Below, in pieces: positions 48,059-58,613 of a stretch of DNA of 64,000 nucleotides (its first letter is position 1; each line of letters starts with the position of its first letter). Under the pieces are notes generated by a model, which was not told the origin of the DNA, did not search any database, and was given only the letters and a program-made list of their open reading frames with translations. Made by a program: the position numbers and the translations under genes. The stretch is from Zea mays (Eukaryota; Streptophyta; Magnoliopsida; Poales; Poaceae), in the NCBI RefSeq assembly GCF_902167145.1, contig NC_050096.1:80038683-80102682 (forward strand), written 5' to 3'.

Positions 48059-48257
48059 CTAGTCGGTTGCCCGTGTCTTACTACGCTTTCTGTATTCACA
48101 ATATGTATCTTTTGTAGAACACAAACAAATATGTATTCTAGTGGTTAAAAGCTAAGCCTGAGAGAGATAGGATTAGAGTCAAACCCCAAGTTTTCACTTT
48201 TTTGTATGTTTCTGGTGGTGCATGTGGGAGGGAGACGCGGGAAGAAATTCACACTTA

Positions 48258-48394
48258 GGGCTTGTTCGGTTAGCTCTCAATCCATGTGGATTGAGTGAGA
48301 TTGGGTGGGTTTCAATCCCAAGCAAGTCAAAATTCTTCTAAATTTTTTCCAATCCCATCCAATTCATATATAATGGGAATAACCAAACAAGGCC
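48258..48394. mobile_element. Tourist-like MITE 1 of 3
   Basis: 137 bp, ends GGGCTTGTTCGGTTA and TAACCAAACAAGGCC, flanked by TTA at 48255-48257 and 48395-48397. Confidence 0.82.
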
Positions 48395-48397
48395 TTA

Positions 48398-48534
48398 GGG
48401 TCTGTTTGGTTCCCTCTAAATCTATATGGATTGGAGGGGATTGAGTGGGTTTAAATCCATATCAAGTCAAATTCTTCGTACCTTTTTTCAATCCCCTTCC
48501 CATCCATAAGGTATAGGAATAACCGAACAAGGCC
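48398..48534. mobile_element. Tourist-like MITE 2 of 3
   Basis: 137 bp, ends GGGTCTGTTTGGTT and AACCGAACAAGGCC. It abuts MITE 1 with only the shared TTA between them and is followed by TTT (48535-48537). Clearly the same family as MITE 1. Confidence 0.78.
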
Positions 48535-48537
48535 TTT

Positions 48538-48664
48538 GGGTATATTCGATTGGATCTTGATTGAGGGGCTTAGTGGGGATTAAATCCTCTCCTATTCAAA
48601 TTTAAATAGGAGGGGATTTAATCCACTCCAATCCTATTCAATTCACCCCTAACAGAACAAGCTC
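48538..48664. mobile_element. Tourist-like MITE 3 of 3
   Basis: 127 bp, ends GGGTATATTCGATTGG and AACAGAACAAGCTC, followed by TTA (48665-48667). More diverged, same type of element. A fourth partial copy may lie at about 48772-48912, where AAAAATGGAGTTG-type arms form an inverted pair. Confidence 0.65.
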
Positions 48665-49502
48665 TTAGAGATGGTTTTGTAACCAGAAAAATGGAGTGGG
48701 TCTATGGGGAGGAATCTCCTTGCTATTCAATGATCCTCTATATTTCCTTGTCACCAAATTAACCCTTAGGACTTGTGCGGTTTGAGGTGAATTGAGAGGG
48801 ATTAGAGGAGATTAAATCCCACCCTAACCGAACAGTTTGGCAACTCCATTTTTCCAAGGAATTTGAAAAATAAAAATTTCTTAGAAAAATGGAGTTGTCA
48901 AACTAGCCCTAAATATAATAGAGATATATCTAGTATTAATCTGATTTAATTAAATAAAATGTAAATCATACCTATATTAAATTTAACATATACATATGCA
49001 TGATCAAAGGGTCAAGTGGTCGTGTCCCTACGCGTTGTCGTTGTTACTATCCAGATGTGCGCATCAATGATGTACGCGTGTGTGGATTAGCTTGCTTGGT
49101 TTTGTTTAAGATGCCCCGCAAGTAGAGACGAAATGGAAAGGGAGTTTTCTAGCTGCGGTCGTGCACACCTGGAGACCTGGGGCAGTATAGTTCCGTCGTT
49201 CTCCGTGCATGCTAAGCTTTGACGAATTTGACAGTGAATCTTTTGGATTTATATTTCAAAGAAGGAATCGCTTGTGTCCTTGACCCTTGACTTATATGTA
49301 CTATGCCTGTGTCCCTTAGCTATTAAACTAGGGTTATCCATGGAGCGTCTTGTAATTCGAGACGGCAGATGTGGTTACACTGTATAGGCTAGCTAGCTAT
49401 GGGGGCGCAATCATCCAATTTATTTTTTCACAACTCCTGATTGAAATATCAATTTCAAAACATCCAATTTTGCATTGCATGATTTTCTTATTTATATTAT
49501 TA

Positions 49503-49899
49503 CTAGGTAGGTGCCCGTGCGATGCCACGGAACATAAATCTCGATTTGTATATCAGCTATGCTTCCTGTGAAGCAAAGAAGCGAACACAAGCCAGCCTTT
49601 TGTATTAGTGCATTATGTTCAGTTCTTACTTGATCATCCCGTGTTCTCGTGTGTGCCATGGCCGAGTGGCAAGCTCAACGCTGGTATTGTTGTCTTGTCT
49701 CAAATGAAGTCCGCTTCCACAAGTTAATCGGAAATCTTCATGGGTGATAGCTGTGTCAGATTCTTCCGCGCATAGGGCAAGTAATGCAAGTGATAGCTGT
49801 GTCAGTTTACCCCATTTTCTTGGGCATCACTTGTCTCAAATGAAGTCTATTGAAGGTTCACAATTTATGTTTCGTGGCATCGCACGGGCACCTACCTAG
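49503..49899. mobile_element. inverted-repeat element with Helitron-like termini
   Basis: 397 bp, with terminal inverted repeats of about 36 bp that differ at one base and begin CTAGGTAGGTGCCCGTGCG. TA flanks it on both sides (49501-49502, 49900-49901). Internally GTGATAGCTGTGTCAG and TTGTCTCAAATGAAGTC each occur twice. The ends also resemble the 3' end of maize Helitrons. 48925-49502 and 49902-50799 show no intact gene. Confidence 0.75.
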
Positions 49900-50799
49900 T
49901 ATGATTGAATAAAACATCGTTCTATAGAACTATCCATTTTGAAAATAAAAGTCGGCCTTGTCCTTCTACCAGGGAGAGGACCGTGGTGTGGTAGTTGTTG
50001 TAATACTCACAGGCTCTGGATTTTAATATAAGCATGCGCAGGAAAAAGGGTCCATCTCTTTTGGCTGAGCTTTGATGTACGCTGCTGTATCACGTACTCT
50101 CAATCTGAACATATCCTCCCTGTGGATTGCAAACGGAAGGCAAATTTGGGAAGAGTATCCATATATCTGTCAGCTGTCCAAGTGAAAGCATATCCTCCGG
50201 TAAGAAGCTTACCCATTCTCATTTTCATTTTCATATTCAAATTCCAGACACGGTGTAAAGCGAGCTAGACGGAGGCCAAGCCTTAACCGAGTCCCGGTTC
50301 CGTGTAAAGGTCCCTGCCCCTGGTCTCACCATGCAGTGTAGTATGAGTGTTTGGATGGTGACAAGGCTCCCGACACGCAAATGGCTCGCGCTCGCGCATG
50401 TGGGAGTGAGGCGGGTGCGGGTTGGAGGCTGGCTAACAAAAGCGAGCTAGACTCGCGTGCCAGGAAGTCAGACGCCTAGGTGTGAATTCCGGCTCCTTGC
50501 AATAAGCCAAAGCACTGCAAAACCGGGGATTAATCTCAACAGCATTGCTTGATCAATCTAAGCATGCATGCTCCGACTAAGCAGATAAAGAGCAACGGGC
50601 AGACCTTATTTATGTGCAGAGCAGGAAAAAAAACACTACGCGCGACAAGGTTGCTTATTCTATGAAAACCCAAACATCGTTGTTACCTAGCTTTACATTA
50701 CATACATGCTTCTTTAGGCACACACGAGTACCTCGCTCGTTACCCGTTACATACTACATACAGTACTCTCTGCTCGCTTCAGGTTACTACATGTCGCTC

Positions 50800-51109
50800 T
50801 TACGGGCATGGGGTGTCCTGCTCCTCTGCCTTGGCCATCTTCTTCCCTTTCTTTGCCTCGTAATCCTTCACAGCGGCCTTGATCGCGTCCTCAGCGAGCA
50901 TGCTGCAGTGGAGCTTCACTGGTGGAAGAGACAGGTGCTTCGCAATCTCGCTGCAAAAAAAGACAATGGAAAGGCGTGTAGATAGACGTATCAGTACAAC
51001 AACCCCAAGAAATATGGAATGGGACGACCATATCCAGGCCGATTCGAAACTTACGTGTTCTTGATGGCTACTACTTCCTCCACTTGCTTGCCCTTGACCC
51101 ATTCGGAAG
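50800..51109 (-). pseudogene. ISCU iron-sulfur scaffold, last two exons only
   Basis: Exons 51055-51109 (SEWVKGKQVEEVVAIKNT) and 50800-50950 (EIAKHLSLPPVKLHCSMLAE, then DAIKAAVKDYEAKK) join in phase through a GT-AG intron and end with a stop. This is the C-terminal third of the mitochondrial IscU-type scaffold, which carries the third cluster-binding cysteine in LHCSML. The upstream exons with the transit peptide and the first two cysteines are absent; instead, pieces of other genes lie upstream on the same strand. The fragment itself is undamaged. It is a captured gene end, not a working ISCU gene, unless an unseen upstream exon exists. Confidence 0.85.
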
Positions 51110-51861
51110 CTGTAACAGCAGAAATGAATAAGGAACCGTGCATCGTTTTTTGTAATTAAGGAAAAAATGGTAGGAGGAAAAGGAATACTGTTATGAAAAC
51201 ATGCCAGTAACAACAAACTAAAGCGCCGTTTATATAGCTTCCCTAGCTGCCTAGGCAAAATCTAAGCAACATTAAGATATTCCCTTACCGTGTTACCTCA
51301 GAATTGATATAAAATGTTCTAGACATGTGGCACCAGCAAACTAATCAACCATACGGACAAGTCAACCGTATGAAAAGGTTTGGTTCAAAACGGATCCAAA
51401 GTTCTGAACACCTGGCACCCCTGCTGCACCAGTAATGAACTAATCAACTATGTGAACCAAGTTTTTTCACTCAAATTTCTACTGTTATTATTGTTGGCGT
51501 CAGACTGTATGAACAATGCGCCTTGCAGGCGCTCACAAGAGAATAACTGTAACAAAGCACTCAGTCGATACCATAATTAACAGAGCCTTGATTAGATTAA
51601 CAGCTCATGTTTGATCTATTCACAGACCATGTTGTCACATGTGTTAGGTGTGGGTTAAAGTCATACAGAATAAATAATACAATGCCGCAAGGGTTTCATC
51701 AAACAATGTCACATAGTAACAAGTATGTCACCATATAAAACGAAGAACATGCAAAAACTCTATTCATGTAACCCACCACAATAGAGCCAGAGATAAATGT
51801 TCATGAGTTCGAAGGCATTGTAGTGAATGTATGAATGAGCCTAGAATTCTGATTGAGATAC

Positions 51862-52095
51862 CTTGGTAGTAAAAATTATCTTTCTTCTCGCCACAAGGTA
51901 GGACACCGATTGGTTCCCATTCTAACGTGAAAACAACATCCTACACAAATCCATAACAATATTAACATTATATATAAATAAGAAAAATTGTTCACTTGAG
52001 CAGGTGAAGACAAGGGCTTACAGAGGGGTTCTGAGGATCTATGTCAAAAGAGTTGATAGCATATGCTTTAGCAAGCAATTCAAGGGGTCTCTCAT
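51862..52095 (-). pseudogene. unidentified gene fragment, two exons
   Basis: Exon-like blocks 52022-52095 ([18 protein letters not shown], then IDPQNPS) and 51862-51940 (DVVFTLEWEPIGVLPCGE, then KKDNFYYQ), with proper AG and GT borders. I do not recognise the parent gene. It lies between the GTE and ISCU fragments in the same orientation. Confidence 0.5.
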
Positions 52096-52178
52096 CTGCT
52101 AATAGAAAAAGAAGCCACGATAAGCAAAGATGATAAACACTGAACACCGACAATCCGAATACTACATGTACATCTCAC

Positions 52179-53133
52179 TTGCCTTGCTATTTCTCCCTCT
52201 TCAACATCAGCCACTGGTTCATCTGTGAAATCACCATCCTCATCATCCTCATCGTTTTTCACGTACAACCCGAGCTTTTCTAGTGTGTTGCTTCCCATTT
52301 GAAACCCAGGACTTGTTTCACCAACCAAGTTGGGTATCTGTTCACCTGTGACACTTCCGAGCATTTCAAGATCTTTCAAAAAATGGCTCCCTTCATTGAT
52401 GTCAATAGTTTTCTCCATCTGCAAGCCAACATTACTTACACTACAAGTATGGCAATAGCAGAGCATATGATGTTGAATGTGGAGAGCATACAGTAGATAT
52501 TACCTCTTGCAAAGCTTTGCGAGCTGCTTCTCTCTCAAGTTCTCTTTGTCGCTTAGCTTCAGCAGCAGCCTCATCAGCAGCTGCTGCTTTAGCCCTCTTG
52601 CGAACGTCCTCTGCAGCTTTAGCCTCAGCTTGCAACCGAGCTCTCTCTGTAACAGAAATTATGTCACATGACTGTTGTCAGCTAAAAATGATTCTATTGC
52701 ATCTCACCTTCTCTTTGTACCCTCTCAAGTTCCTCCCTTTCGCGTCGAAGCTTCTCGGGGTCCTTCTGAGTCTAATATTAACAACCAGGTGAGCTTACAG
52801 TGAATTACACAAAACGCAGACAACAACACTCTCTAGGAATCATTTTCACAGACACACCTGATCAAGGGCCTTTTCACGAGCCTTAAGGATCGTATCAGCA
52901 AAGCGGCTTCTCAGAAGGGCAGCTCAGATTTGCTTGTCAGGGGAGACCTGCTTCTCAGATACATTTCCCCCTAAAATTTTCATTATATCGACCTATAAGG
53001 GAACCCATTTTCTCTACCACAGAAGATTGGGTATTCACTGGCCATCATGAAAATTCATGCTTACCCTCACCATCAGCAGAAACAGATATAGGGTTTGTAC
53101 TTTGCTCTGGTAAATTTAATGTGCTCAGTGAAT
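52179..53133 (-). pseudogene. GTE (BET bromodomain factor) C-terminal fragment
   Basis: Five exon-like blocks with splice signals: 53065-53133, 52858-52970, 52708-52771, 52504-52646 and 52179-52418. They encode the C-terminal part of GTE8/GTE10-type global transcription factors: AALLRSRFADTILKAREKAL, a charged Ala/Arg/Glu helix ([18 protein letters not shown]), [11 protein letters not shown] and the acidic end DVEEGEI. The bromodomain and NET domain exons are absent. Block two has an in-frame TGA at 52924-52926, at a site where an arginine codon CGA would fit (inferred C-to-T change). The fragment is therefore broken as well as truncated. Confidence 0.75.
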
Positions 53134-53455
53134 CTGCAAATTAAATCAAGACTGTGTAAGATATAAGTGGTTATATATTCCTGGGATGTAAAACCAGGAA
53201 ATGTTATCCAAGGATAAACTGAGTAGCAGCTGCGCTGAAGAAGGGCTCCAGAGCTGCATCGCAAGTATGTAACATAAAAAAAGGGGGCAACAAGAACATC
53301 GAAATATAAATGGGAAGAAATGAAAAGAAAAGAGGCTATATATATTTTGCAGAGAGGCTACCAATACAAATATTATATAGAGGGCGTTGCAGTTGATTTT
53401 TCATAGCTTGACAGCAGTCACCATTTTTGGCTCAGCAGATGGTAATGCCTCGTCT

Positions 53456-53945
53456 CTAGCTGCTGCTGACGGGGTGATACTGGGATAGCCGTAGCTTTGC
53501 AGGAATCCTCCTTAGAATGTACAGGACAAGAGATGAAGGGAGAATCTCCACAAGCTGCAGAAACGATGGTAAGAACAGTGGAACATTAGAGTTATAGTAA
53601 GTATCAATTCGAAGTTGCCATACTGGAGCAGGAGACTTAATTTCGTGCTTTGCAAACTTCATACATACCAGGTAATAGAACAAATTCAGAACTGGATGGT
53701 CAAGAACATCGAGGTCAGCTTCCTCGTCAAATGCATTGAAGCACATCTGCAAGAAATGACATTGCAAATTTCGTGAACGAAATGTAAGAGCTAAACCTGC
53801 ACAACTTCCAGTGGACAGAAACCCTTACCATTATGCATTGTGCCGAGAAACAACAGAAACATATGGTGGCAACTCTGCCGACTTCTCTCAGCTTTTGTTG
53901 CCTCCCTTTTGACTCAATAGGAAAATATTTTAGCATGATGAAAAG
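53456..53945 (-). pseudogene. TOM1/TOM3-like membrane protein, last three exons
   Basis: Exons 53829-53945 ([20 protein letters not shown]), 53669-53746 ([20 protein letters not shown]) and 53456-53554 ([20 protein letters not shown], then a stop) have AG/GT borders and join in phase. They match the C-terminal transmembrane part of the plant TOM1/TOM3/THH1 family (DUF1084) of tonoplast multispanning proteins. The N-terminal exons are missing. The fragment carries no obvious stop but has no start of its own. It is part of the run of captured fragments. Confidence 0.75.
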
Positions 53946-54524
53946 CTTGAACAAACAAGAAATGTAAGTGCATACTGCATATTTGGATGTAGTGCGGTAG
54001 CTAGATCAAACCCTGAACTTAATGCATATCACTAAGTACTAACGTAACACTTTTTAGATTTATACTTCTGCGGTACATGTTTTGCAGACAACCTAGTCAA
54101 TGCAATTGGCTAACAAAAAGATAAAATAAACAATCCATGCATTGTTGTTCATGACTTTATTAAAGAAGCATTGAGTAGTATTCATGATCTTGCCTTCCTC
54201 CATAGATCAGAAAACCCAAGGCAGTGAAAAAAGAAAGACCAGTAATCATGAACTGCCAGATAGTAATAACTTATAAAATTGCTTACCTTAGAAAAACGAC
54301 CACACCTGAATACCTACCTACCAGTTACAGGAAGGTGCGCTGCTGTTTACCTTTCAACGATAGACCACTGCGTCAGTCTTCTCAACAACTTCACAGCACA
54401 AGAGCTGCATACCTACCTACCAGTTACAGGAAGACCAGTAATCATGTGTTGGTAAACCAAACCGCTAATCAGCTGAAAGAATTTTATGCATTTGACGGTT
54501 TCTATCAGGGCAAAAAGAACTTAC

Positions 54525-54614
54525 CCCTGATACTGTTTTCAACTGAGGGATGTTTCAAGACGACAACATCCAGCGTGATTTTGACTCCCTGCTTTTGCTT
54601 GTCAGGTGGATGAT
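54525..54614 (-). pseudogene. unidentified exon-like block
   Basis: Ninety bases with AG and GT borders, open in a frame reading HPPDKQKQGVKITLDVVVLK. Parent gene not recognised. It has the same orientation as its neighbours. Confidence 0.35.
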
Positions 54615-54878
54615 CTGGAAAGAAAGGAACACGAGCATGTTTGGCGGCTCAAGCACCACGCCTACAGAACTAAACACAGCTAATGGTTCTCTTATGAGTA
54701 CACCTGACTGTTGCTCAGAAACCAAGTGAGGAATAAAGAGCTCATTCAGTTTTTGTAATATGTGACCGATTCTCATGCAGTATCAAGTGATGTAGGTGTT
54801 AGTAGACGTTCAAATACTTGGATCTGTTGATTCTAAACTGGAAAAAAAAGACAGGTCGGGCCAAATTAGATAATTTAC

Positions 54879-55034
54879 CTCCACAGAAGATACTTTTTCA
54901 GGAAGCAAACGGTCATTACGGTCACCAAGACCTAAGTTTCCATATCGACCCCAACCCCATCCGTAGAGGTCACCGTCTTCAGTTACTGCAGCAGTATGTT
55001 CGGCACCGGCAGCAATCATTTTCACGCAAACACT
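54879..55034 (-). pseudogene. RCC1-repeat protein, single exon
   Basis: A 52-codon exon with AG and GT borders reads AAGAEHTAAVTEDGDLYGWG, then GRYGNLGLGD and LLPEKV, an RCC1 blade as found in UVR8-like proteins. Only one exon is present; the other blades are absent. It is another captured fragment in the same orientation. Confidence 0.7.
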
Positions 55035-55386
55035 CTACAAACGTAGAACCATTAGCACAGGACATTGAACAAACACTGACAGTTCTGTTCCAGAAGAAAC
55101 AAGGTGGTATGGGTGACTGGCCAACGTTCACATCATCATTACTGAGGAACATAATGACAGCACATACATGGTATATCTCATGAGTATAGTAGTTTAGCTA
55201 ATAGAGTGTTGTGAACCAAATCATAGTTATTAAGATGCGAATCAAAAACTTTGACTTGCTACTCATGATTTACAATTTTACATACATGTTTTATGCATAG
55301 CATGTTTGCCTAAGTGCAAAATGGTAGTTTTTTAAGCACAGTAAAGAAGTTAAGAAGTAATCACAAAATATTCTAGTTTTGCTCAC

Positions 55387-55673
55387 CAACTAATCCAGCT
55401 TGGAATGACAAAGATAGTACCTTGACAGTTATCTTGAAGCCACTGTAATCAGTACAAAACAATTCAAAACGGGATTAATTAATAAGCATTGATCACCAGA
55501 AGAAGGGGTGGGGAGAGAGAAATGATGGATGCATTGGTTTAGTCTATGGGCTGAAGCAACCTGTTGCTTATTGCTGGTATACTTTCTGGCACCCTTTGGC
55601 CAAATATCAAAGACCTCTCATTCTCCCAATCAAATGCAGGCTCATATGCTGGCAGTGGTGACAGACTACAGTG
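55387..55673 (-). pseudogene. SPIKE1-like (DOCK family) fragment, two exons
   Basis: Exon-like blocks 55561-55673 (PAYEPAFDWENERSLIFGQR) and 55387-55442 (GFKITVKVLSLSFQAGLV) have proper borders. The second resembles the start of the DOCK C2 (DHR1) region of plant SPIKE1, a guanine exchange factor for ROP GTPases. The assignment is from memory and tentative. A further short block at about 55848-55886 reads YGGIGLITPSSF and is unassigned. Confidence 0.45.
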
Positions 55674-56189
55674 CTGAGAAAAACACAGATGATAAAGATA
55701 TTGTTAATGTTCAACACCAAGATGAGAATTGATAATGATTGCAATAACTTGGAGGAAACATTATCACATGAAAGCTTTAAAGAATAAAAACACATGGTAT
55801 GTTATTTCAAAAGGCTTAAAATGATTTTACCAGTCTTCAAATTTGACTCACGAAGCTAGAAGGTGTTATGAGCCCTATCCCTCCATACCTGTAAGTCACA
55901 GTACAGTACAATAGTATGGTACTTCGTTTCCAATAAAAAGATGGAAACCCATAGGAGTCTTTTAAGCACAGTACTACAGTAGGATAAGCTGAAGCTTCTA
56001 AAACACCAATGCATCGTTGAAAGTACAGAAATCTGAACTGCCTTCATATTTGCAACATATAACTAAAATATATGTTGGCAAATGTTCCTAACGATACTAC
56101 GAACCTAAAATGCAATAAAATTAATTAGGATAATAAGTTGAGCATCATTACAAATAAAATCATATCTATCTAATGTGCCTAATAATTTC

Positions 56190-56890
56190 TTATATTTCTT
56201 CTGGAATGTTGTCTTTGGATTCATTGTCCTTGTACTTCAATAATTCTACTAAGAATTTGGTCCTCAGGTCATTCCCATTCTGCACATTCATTATTACATA
56301 TCATTGAACTCGATTAATAATCAATTATAGAAGAACAATATTGACAAAGTATTAGAACAAATAGGGTACTCACAGTGCAAATGCAGGGTAACCTTATACC
56401 ATTCCAATCGTGCATAAAGTTGATAACAAGAAAGCCAGATAAATCCCTACAAATAAAAATAATACGTTGTTACATATATGTAGACAAAATTAATAAGTTG
56501 TTCGGGTTAAAAAAAATTACCAGTTTAATGTTCTTGGAACCCATGTTGGTACTAAACGACGCCACATATAAATATCGTCTTTCCATGTAGGATTGGCCAA
56601 TTCCATGGCAGCATTCATATTGTTGGCAATATAATGTATATTATGGATATAATGCATGCTAGGATGATCACCCTTAAACCATGATGGTATAGGCATGGAG
56701 TCCATTATATAGATGCTTCTAGTGTCCATGTTAAGTACATATAAGGTGAAGTGACCCATGAAATAAAAGGGCAATAGAATCTGCAAGTTAAAAAAATAGT
56801 TCAAGTAAGAGAAAAAACAAGATTACAAAAATGATGAAGAGTATAGCTTACTTGTTTGCAATCTGAAACATCGTACTCCATGTCAGGCCA
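56190..56890 (-). pseudogene. C48 (Ulp1-like) peptidase fragment, four exons
   Basis: Exons 56852-56890, 56521-56780, 56374-56446 and 56190-56279 have GT-AG borders. The main exon reads GHFTLYVLNMDTRSIYIMDS, the His and Asp region of Ulp1-like C48 peptidases, usual in plant transposon-derived genes. The later block is SGFLVINFMHDWNG; in the usual motif a Cys stands just before or at this point, and here no Cys is seen. The gene is interrupted at 56890 by the gypsy LTR that begins at 56891, inside an exon. It may derive from a transposon rather than a host gene. Confidence 0.65.
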
Positions 56891-57504
56891 TGTTGGGACT
56901 ATGCTTCGTCGCCGAAGGTCTTTTAGGAAGAAGTAGTTTTCGGCTGAAGCTGTTCGTATGAGATGACCGAAGGTTCCTCTTCATGAAGCTTCGGAATTTA
57001 CAAACCGACATAAAAGTAGAATGACCTTTTAGTCCATATATGTTTGAGTCACCGTTGTAATCCCTTATGAAGGGCATAATTGTAAATCCTCACAGGCTAC
57101 GCCCTGTGCCTATAAATAGGTGAACAGTACCTCTGTACTGTTCACGCAATCTTGTAATCATTGGCACATTACGCTGGGATTATTGCTTTCTGCTAAAACG
57201 AAGGTACAAATATACCCAAATATTATGTTTCAATATTTAGGTTCATATAATAAAATATATATAAATATTGTTATTCATTTTCGGTATATCTTCCTATAAT
57301 GTCTTGCGTTTTGTATTTTACTTCATATTGTTTTTCAAGTCTAACTACGAAGATATGACCTTCGTGATATTTCGTTTATGGCCTTCGTCCGGAGCTCATT
57401 AAATCCTTGGGGAAATAATGCTTCCGCGGACGAAGGACATTAATATTTAACATTTCATGTTGCCTTGTTCTTAATTTATAGCATTTGAGAACAAGTCCCC
57501 AACA
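56891..57504 (+). repeat. 5' LTR of the Tat-lineage element (614 bp)
   Basis: Runs from TGTTGGGACTATGC to CAAGTCCCCAACA. A TATA box (TATAAAT) lies at 57111-57117, and a perfect 11-bp hairpin sits at 57120-57145. The pentamer before it is GGCCA (56886-56890); its partner is outside the window. Confidence 0.9.
57111..57117 (+). promoter_or_regulatory. LTR TATA box
   Basis: TATAAAT within CCTATAAATAGG, the only good TATA box in this LTR. Transcription would start about 25-30 bp downstream, in or next to the hairpin at 57120-57145. Confidence 0.65.
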
Positions 57505-57505
57505 T

Positions 57506-57522
57506 TGGCGCCCACCGTGGGG
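57506..57522 (+). other. primer binding site of the Tat-lineage element
   Basis: TGGCGCCCACCGTGGGG lies one base after the LTR end, the typical primer site of maize Tat-lineage elements. I do not assign the tRNA. Confidence 0.75.
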
Positions 57523-57551
57523 CTCGAACCCACTTCCACTTTTTTGAGCTG

Positions 57552-58586
57552 ATGGCTTCGTTCAACGATCGAGCTGGAGCTGCTTCGGCTCCGAAGCTGG
57601 TGCTCCCGATAACAGGTGGTTCGTGCTCAGAGCCGGCCAACAAAAAGCAAAAGAAAGAGGCGCAGAGAAGGGTACAACATGTTGGAGTGCAGGGACCCTT
57701 CATCAAGTCAAGGTGGTCCCACATACCAATCACCTTCTCCCAGGAGGACCTTCAGCTCAAGGATTTTCCTCATAACGATGCTATGGTTATTTCTTGCGTT
57801 ATCAAAGGGTTTCTGGTCCACAATGTCTTGGTTGATACAGGCAGTGCAGCTGATATCATATTTGCTAAGGCCTTCAGGCAAATGCAAGAGCCAGAAGATA
57901 AGATTCATGATGCTACACACCCTCTCTGTGGCTTCGGAGGAAGACAGATTGTAGCACTAGGCAAGATTACCATGCCAGTGACCTTCGGATTCATCAACAA
58001 CACCAGAACTGAGCAAGTTGTGTTTGACATTGTTGACATGGAATACCCTTACAATGCAATTATTGGTCGTGGCACCCTCAATGCATTCGAAGCAATTCTT
58101 CATCCTGCTTACCTCTGCATGAAGATACCTTCGGATCAAGGACCCATTGCTATTCATGGGAGTCAGGAAGCTGCCAGAAGGGCTGAGGGAAACTGGGCTG
58201 ACTCAAAAGCAATCCATAACATAGATGGAGCTGAAGCTTGTGAACAGTACAAATTTAGAAGGGAGAAAGCAGCTTCAGCAGATCAGCCGAAGCCCATGCT
58301 CTTATGTGAGGACATAGCAGAGCAGAGGGTGCTGTTGGGCTCTCAATTATCCGAAGAACAGGAGAAAACCTTGATAAGGTTTTTGTTCAACAACAAAGAT
58401 GTTTTTGCATGGTCAGCCAATGATCTTTGCGGGGTTAACAGGGATGTTATTGAACACTCGCTCAATGTTGACCCATCCTTCAGACCCAGAAAGCAGAGGC
58501 TTCGGAAAATGTCTGATGACAAGGCCGAAGGTGCTCGTAATGAAGTCAAAAGACTCCTCAGTGCAGGAGTTATCAGAGAAGTATAG
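57552..58586 (+). pseudogene. gypsy protease and start of RT
   Basis: A 344-residue frame with a short gag-end remnant, then the aspartic protease (VLVDTGSAADII near residue 95 and AIIGRGTLN), then the approach to RT (FAWSANDL). It ends at an in-frame TAG (58584-58586). The RT continues in the same frame directly after it, so one point mutation, or readthrough, separates the two parts. Confidence 0.85.
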
Positions 58587-58613
58587 TACCCAGAATGGCT
58601 AGCTAATACTGTT

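Larger units (their letters stand above)
48059..48924 (-). mobile_element. Helitron-like element carrying three MITEs
   Basis: On the minus strand it starts TCTCTATTATATTTAGGG after A and ends CACGGGCAACCGACTAG before T. It is 866 bp and non-coding. Three Tourist-like MITEs occupy its middle. Evidence is limited to the short terminal motifs and the A/T flanks. Confidence 0.35.

Noticed and set aside
49655..49680. tRNA-like A-box (ATGGCCGAGTGGC)
   Set aside because: No B-box, no matching acceptor stem and no cloverleaf could be drawn; a chance match or a remote tRNA-derived scrap.
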